Positions 5,502 to 5,872 of a stretch of 5,872 bases of DNA are shown in pieces. A program made the translations under genes and the position numbers. The stretch is taken from NCBI GenBank assembly GCA_964521065.1, contig CAZFPQ010000372.1:1-5872 (forward strand), in the 5' to 3' direction. Source of the DNA: CAYVAP01 sp964521065. Lineage in GTDB: Bacteria; Bacteroidota; Bacteroidia; J057. How positions within the stretch are numbered: the first letter of the stretch is position 1; each line of letters begins with the position of its first letter. The notes beneath the pieces were generated by a model. That model ran no database searches, was not told the DNA's origin, and worked only from the letters and a program-made list of their open reading frames with translations.

Positions 5502-5872
5502 TTATGGACGTAGGGTTCGCTGGTAGCGGTCATATAGCTTTTCCAAGGGCTCGGCGGGAATATCGTGATTTCCTGCAAAAGGTAGGAGCTCAAGGTGAGG
5601 ATAGCGGGTTTGCAAAGCCGCTACGTAAGCTCGTGCCCGGTCTGGATCTATGAACTCGTCTTCAGACCCGTAGGCCAAAGTAAGTCGCATACGCTTAAGG
5701 CGTGCTTCCATGGTTTCGCTGAATTCCTCTGGAATGGTACCTGCCCATATGGTGAAGGTGTCAGGCTGAAATTCGCTGCGCTTGAGCCATCGCCACGCCG
5801 TGGCTACTCCCTGGGAAAACCCAAAGAGGTGCCAGCGAACATTCTCGGAATCGACCTGCGACTGGAGGTGAG
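5502..5872 (-). CDS. Alpha/beta hydrolase (esterase-like), N-terminus outside the window (partial)
   Basis: The frame is open from the window edge to a TAA at 5502-5504, giving 122 C-terminal residues. All three expected catalytic residues are visible (numbering from the first full codon): the nucleophile Ser19 in LFGFSQG (15-21, GxSxG elbow), an acid in AYGSEDEF (Asp71), and His102 in FAGNHDIP. Spacing and order match serine esterases and carboxylesterases of the phospholipase/carboxylesterase group (Abhydrolase_2-like). No signal peptide can be assessed, because 5' coding sequence is missing. An internal ATG at 5711 would give only a 69-residue fragment without the nucleophile and is not the start. 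It is the upstream gene of a pair with the GT-C-like protein, 9 bp apart and in the same frame. Substrate unknown. Confidence 0.88.
   Translation of the reverse strand, partial: HLQSQVDSENVRWHLFGFSQGVATAWRWLKRSEFQPDTFTIWAGTIPEEFSETMEARLKRMRLTLAYGSEDEFIDPDRARAYVAALQTRYPHLELLPFAGNHDIPAEPLEKLYDRYQRTLRP

Noticed and set aside
5502..5711. A complete 69-residue protein starting at 5711
   Set aside because: The same frame continues upstream to the window edge and contains the GxSxG nucleophile, so the ATG is internal to a longer hydrolase.

Overview
The window looks like chromosomal DNA of a Bacteroidota bacterium with moderate GC content. This rests on three things: the close family resemblance of the NtrC-type response regulator to Bacteroidota members, the absence of convincing Shine-Dalgarno sequences before most starts, and the AT-rich intergenic regions. 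It is inference from a few genes, and I cannot name the genus. I see no phage, transposase, CRISPR array, tRNA or rRNA.

Layout, left to right. (1) Bases 1-81 probably carry the last 26 codons of a plus-strand gene. (2) A minus-strand gene (176-844) encodes a NeuD/PglD-type hexapeptide acyltransferase that modifies a sugar. (3) Diverging from it, a plus-strand gene (961-1992) encodes a predicted lipoprotein with three SH3-like repeats, closed by a good intrinsic terminator (2020-2056). (4) After a 198-bp AT-rich gap with small repeats comes a complete sigma-54-dependent response regulator (2191-3567), followed by a very clear terminator with a GTAA tetraloop (3603-3631). (5) The convergent gap beyond it (about 3632-3791) holds the most unusual structure in the window. 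Six 9-bp GGGAGTTAA repeats face seven TTAAC-containing 8-9-bp repeats of opposite orientation across a perfect 14-bp palindrome. (6) On the minus strand, a two-gene unit runs leftwards from the window edge: an alpha/beta hydrolase (C-terminal 122 residues visible) and, 9 bp later with a GTG start, a 566-residue polytopic GT-C-type glycosyltransferase-like membrane protein.

The genes do not form one obvious pathway. The acyltransferase and the GT-C-like protein both suggest surface glycan work, but they lie in separate units. The response regulator has no sensor kinase beside it. The lipoprotein is separated from the regulator by a terminator. The window is best read as ordinary core or housekeeping-type sequence with one notable intergenic repeat hairpin. 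I found no convincing new multi-gene system.
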